This document shows, in pieces, positions 8,110 to 16,347 of a stretch of 64,000 nt of DNA. The stretch is taken from assembly GCA_025455015.1 (NCBI GenBank), contig JALONI010000014.1, forward strand, positions 24,558 to 88,557, given 5' to 3'. Positions within the stretch are counted from its first letter, which is position 1. Every line of letters begins with the position of its first letter. The translations under genes and the position numbers were made by a program. This DNA comes from Cyclobacteriaceae bacterium. GTDB lineage: Bacteria; Bacteroidota; Bacteroidia; Cytophagales; Cyclobacteriaceae. Below the pieces are notes generated by a model. It saw only the letters and a list, made by a program, of their open reading frames with translations. It was not told the DNA's origin and ran no database searches.

Positions 8110-8687
8110 ATGAAGAGACTTTTCCTGCTGGCATCTTCGCTTCGTTCTTGGTATGTTGTGACCGCCCCCTGACGGACGCTAACGAAATCATCGACAAAGC
8201 CATTTGGGCCGCGTGGAATGTGGGCATACCAAAACGCGAAGGCGATGGTAAATCGCCTGCGGGCATCTTTCGGATCACCTCGTTGTTTGGCTATGGCGAT
8301 TTTGAATCCAAGATGCCCTACCAAAAGGCAGACTCAACCGTGTTTTGTGTGGACGATGCGACCTCGGCCCATTACAACCGCGTGCTGAGCCTTCGTGAGG
8401 TGGCCAGAGACTGGACATCAGCCGAGACCATGCGCAGAAAAGACCATCAGTACAGGCTTGGTGCGGTGGTTGCCTACAACACCGAGCCGGTAACCCCGGG
8501 CGCGGGCTCGTGCATCTTCTTGCATATCTGGCGCAGCCCGGGCAGCGGTACAGCCGGCTGCACGGCCATGACAGAAGTAAACCTGCTTTCGTTAGTGCGC
8601 ACATTGGATCCGGCCAACACTCCAACGTTGATCCAAATGCCCGAGGCAGAACTGCAAAAAATGCGACTGAGCTACTTGCTTCCGTGA
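8110..8687 (+). pseudogene. Broken L,D-transpeptidase-like lipoprotein gene
   Basis: Two frames must be joined. From ATG 8110 the sequence reads MKRLFLLASS, a signal peptide that soon hits a stop. In the next frame it continues as FASFLVCCDRPL, giving a lipobox, so an indel near 8136-8150 is implied. The second frame then holds the YkuD-type core: KREGDGKSPAGIFRI, VVAYN, and HIWRSPGSGTAGC with the catalytic His and Cys. The N-terminal part of the domain, about 45-50 residues normally found before KREGDG, is missing. The 3' end overlaps the convergent transporter gene by 16 bases. A cell-wall or carboxypeptidase role is expected for intact relatives; this copy is probably inactive. Confidence 0.65.
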
Positions 8688-9955
8688 CGGAAAATGGACA
8701 ATCCGACTAACATCACCGTGAGCAGCGAAACCGCCATGACCGTGACGGAATGATTTCCCGACAGGGAAAAAAGCCCGCTGATGCCCTTGTCCACATTGGT
8801 CAGGCCCATCACCAGCACAACCGCAAACACCAGCAACAAAACACCGTTGTACAGCACACCGGGCGCGTGGGGGCGTGGTACCATTGCCTTGTTATTCACC
8901 ATTACCAACAGGCAGTAGGCGAGCAGCGGCAGCACCAGCCCGTTCAGTGCCTGCACGGCCAAAATAATAGGTATCGGTTTTACCCCACTGATCCCAAAGG
9001 CAAATCCGGTCAGCAGCACGGCCAACCACAGCGGGCGCACATGCCAGGCATTTTTCCAATGAAAGACCGCCCGCGCCATGAGCGAGGCAGCATAAGGCGA
9101 TGTGATGGCGGACGAGAACCCTGCGGCAAACAGACCGAGGCCCAACATCCAAACCCCTGCCGGGCCGATGGACTCCTCAAAGTGGGCCGCCAACTCGGTA
9201 AACGAGGTAAACGTACCCAAGGAAGCGCCTGCCAGCAAAATACACGCGGTGATAAGCCCACCCAGGCTCACGGAAATGCCCAGCCCGACACGCATGAGCG
9301 CAAGTGTCTGACCCCTGCTCACCGCGGCACCAATGAAAATGTTATAGGGAACGATGGTGGTGCCCACCAATGCCAGCACAACCCAACTGCTGTGGGCCGG
9401 CCAGGTAGGTACTACCGCGGCACCGGCTATCTGCCCAGCCGAAAAATCGCTTTGCAGCGCCAGATACAAAAAGGCAATGCCCATGATGGCCACCAGTGTA
9501 GTCATCACCCACGACACTTGTTGGCTGCCACCTTGCCATAGGATGATGGCAGCCGCCAGCGCCACGCCCGCGGTAGTCCAAGCCGGGGAAATGGCCATTA
9601 AAAGTCCAGCGCCTGAAACAGCCCCCAGGATGTTTCCCGCTTCGTAGGCAGCACAACCGAGCAAAACGGGCACGGCCACCATTACCTTGATGGCGGCCCC
9701 GCGCGCCCCAAAATGCTGGTCAATGGCACGGCCCATGTCTCCTCCGGCCACGATGATGATGCGGGCTGCTACTTCCTGCAACACTACGCAGGCCGCGGTT
9801 GCAAACACCACGGCCCACAACAACTCCAACCCGAACAAGGAGCCCGCGCTCAGGGCCGTGGTAACGGTGCCCGGACCGATAAACGCAGCCGAAATAACCG
9901 ACCACAGCACCACACTTGAAAAACGAGACGACCCCGAAGCTGCCACACAAACCAA
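8672..9955 (-). CDS. Nramp-like transporter lacking the canonical metal-binding residues
   Basis: 427 residues with about eleven hydrophobic helices in the LeuT-fold order of Nramp (MntH) proteins. Helix 1 aligns well around GPGTVTTALSAGSLFG and helix 6 around GTTIVPYNIF. In metal-transporting Nramps helix 1 carries DPGN and helix 6 a Met before PHN. Here the aligned residues are GPGT and Val, so the Asp, Asn and Met ligands are all replaced. Transport of Mn or Fe in the usual way is therefore unlikely, and another substrate should be considered. Automated annotation would probably call it a divalent cation transporter. It stands alone, convergent with the broken transpeptidase. Confidence 0.8.
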   Translation of the reverse strand: MVCVAASGSSRFSSVVLWSVISAAFIGPGTVTTALSAGSLFGLELLWAVVFATAACVVLQEVAARIIIVAGGDMGRAIDQHFGARGAAIKVMVAVPVLLGCAAYEAGNILGAVSGAGLLMAISPAWTTAGVALAAAIILWQGGSQQVSWVMTTLVAIMGIAFLYLALQSDFSAGQIAGAAVVPTWPAHSSWVVLALVGTTIVPYNIFIGAAVSRGQTLALMRVGLGISVSLGGLITACILLAGASLGTFTSFTELAAHFEESIGPAGVWMLGLGLFAAGFSSAITSPYAASLMARAVFHWKNAWHVRPLWLAVLLTGFAFGISGVKPIPIILAVQALNGLVLPLLAYCLLVMVNNKAMVPRPHAPGVLYNGVLLLVFAVVLVMGLTNVDKGISGLFSLSGNHSVTVMAVSLLTVMLVGLSIFRHGSK

Positions 9956-10223
9956 TTTCGGAGTATATTCACGAAAAATAGGCAGTTAAAAAAACGCCAG
10001 ACAGACACCGGTAGTATTTGTTGCGAAGTCGTTGCTTGAACGGGTATGAAATCGCTTGACCACGTTATCTCCCTTCACTGCCAACCCACGCGCTTGTTGG
10101 CGGGCAACATCCGGGATGTGCATAGCGCCCCGATTTGGAATCCATCGGGTTTCAAGCAATCGGAACCGGCAGACATGAATGCGAACGGGCCTTGTTGACC
10201 GGTTCTACAAAAAACCCGCCTTT

Positions 10224-10841
10224 ATGAATAAACGAACGATTCATTATTTCTCCGGACTTTTCATTGCGGCTTTTGTAGCGCTACATTTGGTCAACCACGC
10301 GTTTAGCCTGTGGGGTGCGGCCAGGCACATTGAGGTCATGACGAGCCTGCGGGTTTTGTACCGCCACCCCTTTTTTGAAACCATTTTGCTTTTGGCCATT
10401 GCCGTACAAATCTATTCGGGGCTGACGCTGTTCCGAGCCAACAGGCGGATGGCCAAGACATTTTTTGAACGAGTACACATTTGGACAGGGCTTTACCTGG
10501 CAGTCTTTTTCATCATTCATTTGAGTGCCGTCTTTGCCGGGCGGTTACTACTACACCTCGACACCAATTTCTATTTTGGCGTGGCGGGTCTGAACTATTT
10601 TCCGGCCAACCTGTTTTTTATTCCCTACTACAGCCTGGCCATGATTTCCTTTTGGGGACACTTGGCTGCCATTCACAGCAAGAAAATGACACACCCGATT
10701 TTGGGCTTAGCACCCGCGCGCCAGTCGAAGCTCATTTTGGCTGTTGGGGTTTGCGTGAGCCTCGCCATCGTGTATGGGTTAACCAATCAGTTTACGGGCG
10801 TAGAAATTCCCGCAGAGTACAATGTGTTAATTGGGCGGTGA
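10224..10841 (+). CDS. Multi-helix membrane protein, cytochrome b-like, unknown
   Basis: 205 residues with five transmembrane helices. His residues sit at positions expected for haem ligation or quinone sites: HYFSG at the start, LHLVNH in helix 1, RVHIW before helix 3, FIIHLS within it, and HLAAIH after helix 4. This resembles di-haem four-helix cytochrome b anchors, but no specific family could be assigned. ATG 10224 is preferred over the upstream in-frame ATG because the first helix then starts immediately. The 268 bases upstream (9956-10223) contain no gene I can support. Confidence 0.6.
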   Translation: MNKRTIHYFSGLFIAAFVALHLVNHAFSLWGAARHIEVMTSLRVLYRHPFFETILLLAIAVQIYSGLTLFRANRRMAKTFFERVHIWTGLYLAVFFIIHLSAVFAGRLLLHLDTNFYFGVAGLNYFPANLFFIPYYSLAMISFWGHLAAIHSKKMTHPILGLAPARQSKLILAVGVCVSLAIVYGLTNQFTGVEIPAEYNVLIGR

Positions 10842-10862
10842 ACACTGTGGGGCCTGATTCTC

Positions 10863-12488
10863 TCACATCCCCTGCCGATCCAACACCGGAAAGTTGTCGA
10901 ACAGCGGGATGGCCTTTTGCAGCACCTCGTTGGTGGTATTAAACACCGGATAAAAACTTTCGTTATCCCACACCCTGCGTGCAATTTCGGCTTTCAGATA
11001 GGTGGTAAACAGCGGCTTGTTTTTTTGTAAGTCGGGCCGGTCAGCCTTGACCCCGCTGGCCACGCCCATGCGCACCACTTCTTCCAGTTGGGCATCGGTG
11101 ATGGCAAAGTCGTTCAAATACGTCTTAAACGTCATCGCGCGTAAGCGTTCTTTATTTTTCTCGGCATAGTTAAATGCGTACTCGCGTAGAATATTGGCAG
11201 CAAACAGGCGGCTGAAATAAAGGCTGTTGCGGGTGGTGTCCAAGGGCACAAAGTAATCGGGCATAATGCCCCCGCCCCCATACACGGTGCGGCCGCTGGC
11301 GGTTTTGAACTTGAGCGAGTCGTTGAATTTGACGCTGTCGGCATGAAACAATTCGCCTCGCTTAAACCGATCGGAGTAGTCGCTGGCATAATCCCCGTAT
11401 GGCTTTTGGATAGAGCGGCCGCTAGGGGTGTAGTATCGCGAAATGGTCAACCGCACTTCTGACGCATCTTCCAGCTCAAACGAGCGTTGCACCAAGCCTT
11501 TGCCAAACGACCTGCGCCCCACGATCAGCGCACGGTCGTTGTCTTGAAGGGCGCCCGCCACAATCTCCGAAGCAGAAGCGCTGCCCTCGTTCACGAGGAC
11601 AATTACTTCGCCCGCTTCAAACGCTCCGCCCGCGGTGGCAACGGCATCTTCATCGTACGTGCCGCGCTGCCCTTTGGTGTACACGATCTTGTTGCCTTCC
11701 TTCAAAAACTCATCGGCAATTTTGATGGCCTGATCGAGGAAGCCACCCGGGTTGTCTTGCAAGTCGAGCACCAGCCTGGTCATGCCTTCTTTGCGAAGCC
11801 GGTCGAGCGCCTGCACAAATTCATCGTGCGTGGTGCGCGCAAAGCTGCGTATTTTGATGTAGCCGACCCGGGGCGCCAGCATGTAGGCCGCATCCATGGA
11901 ATACTGCGGTATCTTGTCGCGGATGATCGTGTACGTGAGCAGGTCGGCCACATTTCTTCGCAGCACATCGATTTTTACTTCGGTGCCCTTGGGGCCTTTC
12001 AGGTATTTCTGCACATCGCGGTTGGTGAGCCCCACCCCGGCAATGTTGGTATCGTTTACCTTAATGATTTTGTCGCCCGACTTGAGGCCCACGGCCTCAG
12101 AGGGGCCGCCCGCCATTGCCTGCACTACCACCAGCGTGTCGTGGAAAATGTTGAACTCGATGCCAATGCCTTCAAAGTTTCCCTGCAAATCTTCGTTGGC
12201 CAAAACCTTATCTTCGGCCGAGAGATAGTTGGAATGGGGGTCCAGCTCGTCCAGCATGTGTTGGATGGCCGATTCCGTCAGGCGGTGCGTCTCCGCCTCG
12301 TCTACGTAGTCGTTTTTGATTACGCTCAGTACCTCTTTGAATTTTTGCACATCCTGGTTTACCTCGTCCGATTGGGCCGGTTTGTTTAAGCTCGTGCCGA
12401 TGAGAATGCCACCGGCCAACCCCAGGCACAATACCAGGGGCAGGCTGATTTGGTTGGGAGTGTTTGAGGGCTGGGGCGAGTCAGTCAT
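10863..12488 (-). CDS. S41 family C-terminal processing peptidase
   Basis: 541 residues. An N-terminal membrane anchor (about residues 16-33) is followed by a helical cap, a PDZ domain (about 95-180, with GLKSGDKIIKVNDTNIAG) and the S41 catalytic domain. The nucleophile Ser lies in NEGSASASEIVAGAL and the general-base Lys in RRSFGKGLVQ. A C-terminal extension of about 150 residues after YGGGGIMPD is usual in Bacteroidota. The enzyme is expected to act in the periplasm, trimming or degrading envelope proteins. It is transcribed alone and diverges from the hemerythrin-like gene. Confidence 0.93.
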   Translation of the reverse strand: MTDSPQPSNTPNQISLPLVLCLGLAGGILIGTSLNKPAQSDEVNQDVQKFKEVLSVIKNDYVDEAETHRLTESAIQHMLDELDPHSNYLSAEDKVLANEDLQGNFEGIGIEFNIFHDTLVVVQAMAGGPSEAVGLKSGDKIIKVNDTNIAGVGLTNRDVQKYLKGPKGTEVKIDVLRRNVADLLTYTIIRDKIPQYSMDAAYMLAPRVGYIKIRSFARTTHDEFVQALDRLRKEGMTRLVLDLQDNPGGFLDQAIKIADEFLKEGNKIVYTKGQRGTYDEDAVATAGGAFEAGEVIVLVNEGSASASEIVAGALQDNDRALIVGRRSFGKGLVQRSFELEDASEVRLTISRYYTPSGRSIQKPYGDYASDYSDRFKRGELFHADSVKFNDSLKFKTASGRTVYGGGGIMPDYFVPLDTTRNSLYFSRLFAANILREYAFNYAEKNKERLRAMTFKTYLNDFAITDAQLEEVVRMGVASGVKADRPDLQKNKPLFTTYLKAEIARRVWDNESFYPVFNTTNEVLQKAIPLFDNFPVLDRQGM

Positions 12489-12622
12489 AGACGCACTTCG
12501 GGTTCAGTACTAAGCAGTAACGCAAAAACAAGGCAGCAAGTTAATTCCGTTGAAGGCAAGAACCGCTATTTTTCGGCCCCCGGTACCGGGTATTTTTGGC
12601 ATTTGCCTATATTTACGGAACG

Positions 12623-13381
12623 ATGAGCATGCCCGTTTTAAAAAACACACGTATTGGCGACCTGGTTGACCAAAACAATGTGCGGGCCTACGTGCTGCAC
12701 TATTTTGGCATCCGGTTTTACGAATACGCTGAGCAGACCCTGGAACAGGTGTGTGCCGAGAAGGGGCTGAAAGTGGAACAGATCATCCGCGAGCTGGAAA
12801 AGCCGGGCGAAAATTTTCGCGAGGCTGATCTGCCATTGGTCTCCTACCCCATCGATCTGATCATCGAGTACCTTAAGCATGCTCATTTTCTGTTTGTCAA
12901 GCATAAACTGCCTTACATCGGCCGGCTGGTGGACAGCTTTCAAGCCCAGCATGCCGACTACGAGCAGGTGGCGAAAGACCTGAAGGTGCTGTTTCCGCTT
13001 TTTCTGGAGGATTTCATCCACCACATTTACGAAGAGGAAGACACCCTGTTCAAATACATTGGCGCCTTGGAGCGTGCCCAGCGCAACGCCATCAACCCCG
13101 CACGGCTGTTTTACCAGATGGAGAAGCACTCGTTGCAGCGGTTCGCCATGGAACACGAGGCCCATGACGATGAGATGGAGGGCATTCGCAAAATCACCAA
13201 CGACTACCACCTGACTCCCCAGGCCCCCCTGCACGTAAAAGTAATTTATACCGAGCTCCAGCTTTTTGAAAAGGCCTTGCAAACCCATGCCCGCATCGAA
13301 AACGAAATTCTGTTTCCGAAAGCCATGGCCTTGGAAAACTATGTGCGCACCAAATTCTTTGAAAAAGCGAAATTCAATTGA
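12623..13381 (+). CDS. Hemerythrin-like di-iron protein (ScdA/Ric-type)
   Basis: 252 residues from ATG 12623. The N-terminal 60 residues resemble the DUF542/ScdA_N domain (IGDLVDQNNVRAYVLHYFGI), although the Cys of classical Ric proteins is replaced. The hemerythrin-like four-helix domain follows with His and Glu ligands spaced along it: YLKHAHF, HHIYEEED, EHEAHDDEM and HARIENEILFP. Relatives repair iron-sulfur clusters damaged by oxidative or nitrosative stress. The longer ORF start is rejected because the added residues lie in the promoter region. RuvX follows 11 bases later, so the two are probably cotranscribed. Confidence 0.82.
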   Translation: MSMPVLKNTRIGDLVDQNNVRAYVLHYFGIRFYEYAEQTLEQVCAEKGLKVEQIIRELEKPGENFREADLPLVSYPIDLIIEYLKHAHFLFVKHKLPYIGRLVDSFQAQHADYEQVAKDLKVLFPLFLEDFIHHIYEEEDTLFKYIGALERAQRNAINPARLFYQMEKHSLQRFAMEHEAHDDEMEGIRKITNDYHLTPQAPLHVKVIYTELQLFEKALQTHARIENEILFPKAMALENYVRTKFFEKAKFN

Positions 13382-13392
13382 CCCTCGCACCG

Positions 13393-13806
13393 ATGGGTCG
13401 TATTCTCTCCATTGACTACGGGAAAAAGCGCACGGGCCTGGCCGTCACCGACCCTTTGCGCATCATTGCCACCGCGCTGGACATGGTGGCATCTCACCAG
13501 CTTTTGAGCTACCTGGAAAACTACCTGCAACGCGAAGTGGTAGACGAGGCGATCATCGGCATGCCCAAGACGCTGAAAAACGAAGATTCCGAAAACGCGC
13601 CCCGCGTGCGTACTTTCATTAGTCAGTTCAAGCAAAAATTTCCCTCCATCAAGATCACCGAGGTGGATGAGCGGTTTACCTCCACCCTGGCGCAGCGCGC
13701 CCTGATCGAGGGCGGCATGAAAAAAAAAGACCGCCAGGTGAAGGGCCATGTGGATAAGGTAAGTGCCGTCATTTTGCTGCAAGACTATATGAAAACCCTG
13801 GTCTAG
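13393..13806 (+). CDS. ruvX: RuvX/YqgF family ribonuclease-H fold nuclease
   Basis: 137 residues from ATG 13393. The RNase H-like start GRILSIDYGKKRTGLAVTD, the IIGMPKTL segment and DERFTSTLAQR are all typical; the acidic catalytic residues are Asp in IDYG, Glu/Asp in DERF and Asp near VDKVSAV. Family members resolve Holliday junctions or process the 5' end of pre-16S rRNA. The TTG five codons earlier overlaps the previous stop but gives an atypical N-terminus. Confidence 0.92.
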   Translation: MGRILSIDYGKKRTGLAVTDPLRIIATALDMVASHQLLSYLENYLQREVVDEAIIGMPKTLKNEDSENAPRVRTFISQFKQKFPSIKITEVDERFTSTLAQRALIEGGMKKKDRQVKGHVDKVSAVILLQDYMKTLV

Positions 13807-13851
13807 CGCCCCGCCCATCGAAACCGGAGGACTCACATGCGTCTGTTGTAT

Positions 13852-13859
13852 TACCTTTG
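13852..13859 (+). promoter_or_regulatory. Bacteroidota -7 box for peptide deformylase
   Basis: TACCTTTG matches TAnnTTTG and lies 19 bases before the def start. Confidence 0.5.
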
Positions 13860-13878
13860 CCAAAAAACGTGAGCTAAC

Positions 13879-14433
13879 ATGGTGTATCCAATCGTGATGT
13901 ATGGCGATGCCGTACTGCGCAAAAGGGCCGAAGACATAAAGAAGGGCACCGACATGACGGCCCTGGTGGCAGACATGTTCGAGACCATGTACGCTGCCCA
14001 CGGCATCGGCCTGGCCGCGCCTCAAATTGGTAAAAGCGTGCGCCTGTTTGTGGTTGATGGCACCACGCTCGAAGACGAACCCGATCTGCACGACTTCAAG
14101 ATGCCCTTCATCAACCCTGTGATCCTGGACGAAGACGGAGAGGAATGGGAAATGGAGGAGGGCTGCCTGAGCATCCCCAACATACGCGAAGACGTAACGC
14201 GTCCCGAGCGCATCACGCTGCGGTATTTCGATGTCAACTGGAACGAACACACACACGTTTTCGATGGCATGAAGGCACGCATCATCCAACACGAATACGA
14301 CCACCTGGAGGGCAAGTTGTTCATCGACTACCTGAGCCCCTTGAAAAAGCGCATGCTCAAAGGCAAGCTGGCCAACATCAGCAAAGGCGATGTGGACACG
14401 GAATACCGAATTGCCGCACCGTTGAAAAAGTAA
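13879..14433 (+). CDS. def: Peptide deformylase
   Basis: Removes the N-formyl group from new proteins. All three family motifs are present in the 184 residues: GIGLAAPQ (motif 1), EGCLSIP (motif 2, with the metal-binding Cys) and HEYDHLEG (motif 3, with two His ligands and the catalytic Glu). It has its own -7 box and is followed 19 bases later by hicB. Confidence 0.98.
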   Translation: MVYPIVMYGDAVLRKRAEDIKKGTDMTALVADMFETMYAAHGIGLAAPQIGKSVRLFVVDGTTLEDEPDLHDFKMPFINPVILDEDGEEWEMEEGCLSIPNIREDVTRPERITLRYFDVNWNEHTHVFDGMKARIIQHEYDHLEGKLFIDYLSPLKKRMLKGKLANISKGDVDTEYRIAAPLKK

Positions 14434-14452
14434 AAATTATTAACTTAGTGAA

Positions 14453-14683
14453 ATGAAAACCCTGACCTACCGGATACATTTGACGAAGGAACCCGAGGGC
14501 TCGTATACGGCCACAGTGCCCACCTTACCGGGGTGTATCACGTATGGTGAAACGATAGAACAGGCCATCTCCATGGCCAAAGAGGCGATTGAGCTTTATG
14601 TGGAGCATATGCAAGAAAAAGGAGAGCGAATCCCCGATGACAGTAATGTTTTGGAGTATTCGATTCAACTTCAAACAGCTTGA
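14453..14683 (+). CDS. hicB: HicB family antitoxin, short form
   Basis: 76 residues that correspond to the partial RNase-H-like fold of HicB: YRIHLTKEPEGSYTATVPTLPGC, then GETIEQAISMAKEAIELYVEHM. The usual C-terminal ribbon-helix-helix or helix-turn-helix DNA-binding domain is absent; the protein ends at LEYSIQLQTA. It can thus neutralise the toxin but probably cannot repress its own promoter. The order antitoxin then toxin, with a 4-base TTGA overlap, supports tight coupling to hicA. Confidence 0.9.
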   Translation: MKTLTYRIHLTKEPEGSYTATVPTLPGCITYGETIEQAISMAKEAIELYVEHMQEKGERIPDDSNVLEYSIQLQTA

Positions 14684-14886
14684 ACCATTCGGCAAAATAT
14701 CTCATCGAAGTACTGCGGCAAAACGGATTTGAATTCAAAAGGTCAAAGGGAAGTCATCACATCTACGAAAACACGTTGACAAAAAAAATCGTGGTCGTTC
14801 CCCTTCACGGCAAAAGAGATTTACCGAAGGGAACATTTTATGGAATTTTGCGGCAAGCAGGTCTTGACAAAAGTCAGTTGCCTTGA
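14680..14886 (+). CDS. hicA: HicA family mRNA interferase toxin
   Basis: 68 residues with the complete double-stranded RNA-binding-like HicA fold. The catalytic His is in KGSHHIYEN, and the closing segment KRDLPKGTFYGILRQAGL is characteristic. HicA cleaves mRNA independently of or at the ribosome. The TTG start overlaps the hicB stop (TTGA), and its own stop overlaps the TTG start of the aminotransferase in the same way, so the toxin sits in the middle of a three-gene coupled unit. Confidence 0.92.
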   Translation: MNHSAKYLIEVLRQNGFEFKRSKGSHHIYENTLTKKIVVVPLHGKRDLPKGTFYGILRQAGLDKSQLP

Positions 14887-16019
14887 ATCCCTCCTCACGT
14901 CTTCCTGAAATTGGTACGTCTATCTTCAGCGTCATGTCCAAGATGGCGCTGGAGGAAAACGCCCTCAATCTGTCCCAGGGCTTTCCGGACTTTCCCGTTT
15001 CGCCCGAACTGATCGAGGCCATCCACCGACAGATGTGCGAGGGCCACAACCAGTATGCACCCATGCCGGGTGTGCCCGCCTTGCGGCAGGTCATCGCACA
15101 GGTCATTGAAAAAACCTATCAACGAAAAACGGATCCCGAAACAGAGGTAACGATCACGGCCGGAGGAACAGAGGCGCTGTTTGCGGCCATCGCGGCCCTC
15201 GTGCACCCCGGTGACGAGGTCATCGTATTCGATCCCGCGTATGATTCTTACGATCCTGCCATCCGCCTGAGCGGAGGCGTGCCCGTTCACATCAATCTGC
15301 GGCCGCCCCATTTTGCCATCCCGTGGGAGGAGGTCAAAAGTCGGATGCCTCCGCGCACGCGACTGATTTTGGTAAACAGTCCGCACAATCCCACAGGTGC
15401 GGTACTGAGCCCGTCCGACTGGCAGCATTTGGAAACACTGGCCTTGCAGCACGACCTGCTGGTGCTCAGCGATGAGGTGTATGAACGCCTGATCTTTGAC
15501 GGGTTGGTACACCAGAGCGCATTGGCTTCGGCCGCCTTGGCCAACCGCAGCGTGGCGGTATTTTCGTTTGGCAAAACCTTTCATGCCACCGGCTGGAAAG
15601 TGGGCTATGCGGTGGCTGCGCCTGCGCTCACCGCGGAGATCCGCAAGGCACATCAGTTCATCACCTTTAGCGTTAATACCCCCGTCCAATGGGCCCTGGC
15701 CGAATACATGCAAACGGACGCCCACTACCTTCACCTGGGCCGGTTTTACCAGCGCAAGCGCGATCTTTTTTTGGAGCAGCTCAACGGCTCTTCCTTCAAG
15801 CCATTGCCCTGCCGGGGAAGTTACTTCCAGTTGGTGGCCTACGAAGATGCGCGCACCGACCGCCAGATGGCCGAGCACCTGACCCGCGTGCATAAAGTGG
15901 CACCCATTCCCGTGTCAGCCTTTTACCGCGATGGCACGGACCACAAGCTGCTCCGCTTTTGCTTTGCCAAGCAAGACGAAACCCTGGCGCGGGCCGGCAC
16001 GATCCTGCGAGCCTGCTGA
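14883..16019 (+). CDS. PLP-dependent aminotransferase, methionine/glutamine type
   Basis: 378-residue class I aminotransferase. The N-terminus GTSIFSVMSKMA, LNLSQGFPDFP and YAPMPGVPALRQ, then NSPHNPTGAVL and the PLP-lysine segment SFGKTFHATGWKVGY, match the YbdL/methionine aminotransferase and kynurenine aminotransferase subgroup. The TTG at 14883 gives the normal start of this subgroup and overlaps hicA. A nitrilase of the omega-amidase type (YafV-like) lies 330 bases downstream, a functional pair: the transaminase uses glutamine to remake methionine from its keto acid, and the amidase clears the resulting ketoglutaramate. Confidence 0.9.
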   Translation: MNPSSRLPEIGTSIFSVMSKMALEENALNLSQGFPDFPVSPELIEAIHRQMCEGHNQYAPMPGVPALRQVIAQVIEKTYQRKTDPETEVTITAGGTEALFAAIAALVHPGDEVIVFDPAYDSYDPAIRLSGGVPVHINLRPPHFAIPWEEVKSRMPPRTRLILVNSPHNPTGAVLSPSDWQHLETLALQHDLLVLSDEVYERLIFDGLVHQSALASAALANRSVAVFSFGKTFHATGWKVGYAVAAPALTAEIRKAHQFITFSVNTPVQWALAEYMQTDAHYLHLGRFYQRKRDLFLEQLNGSSFKPLPCRGSYFQLVAYEDARTDRQMAEHLTRVHKVAPIPVSAFYRDGTDHKLLRFCFAKQDETLARAGTILRAC

Positions 16020-16021
16020 CG

Positions 16022-16240
16022 CTACTGGACAATTCGCCAGTTTTTACCCCACACCAGATAGACTGCCGCACCTACGATGGGGATAACCAGGATTACCACG
16101 GCCCAAACCATTTTCTCCCAAAACAGCAGCTTGCTGTTTTGAAAGACTTGGACGAGGGAAACCAGTGCAACGGCAAGGGCGATTAGCAAAAAGGCGTACT
16201 CTCCCGTACCCGGCATACCAAAGCCTAACAGTGCTACCAT
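16022..16240 (-). CDS. Small membrane protein, PLDc_N-like
   Basis: 72 residues with two transmembrane helices. The second is preceded by a Trp-Glu-Lys turn and followed by VYLVWGKNWR, the pattern of the phospholipase D/nuclease N-terminal domain (PLDc_N) occurring as a stand-alone protein. No catalytic HKD motif is present. It is convergent with the aminotransferase, 2 bases away, and divergent from the nitrilase. Function unknown. Confidence 0.75.
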   Translation of the reverse strand: MVALLGFGMPGTGEYAFLLIALAVALVSLVQVFQNSKLLFWEKMVWAVVILVIPIVGAAVYLVWGKNWRIVQ

Positions 16241-16347
16241 GATTGGGCGGTTTTGTCAAACAAAAATAGCTCGTTCTTTGCAACTTGCGAAAATGGGTTA
16301 GGCTTTTCCTTTTTCCCTGCTTTTCTTTGCACTCCGATTTTTCACTC

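Noticed and set aside
10047..10199. A 50-codon open frame starting MKSLDHVISLH
   Set aside because: No motif, no ribosome-binding or promoter signal, and it ends just before a better-supported gene. Treated as chance.
11487..12389. A 300-codon plus-strand open frame
   Set aside because: Antisense of the S41 peptidase, which has intact catalytic motifs.
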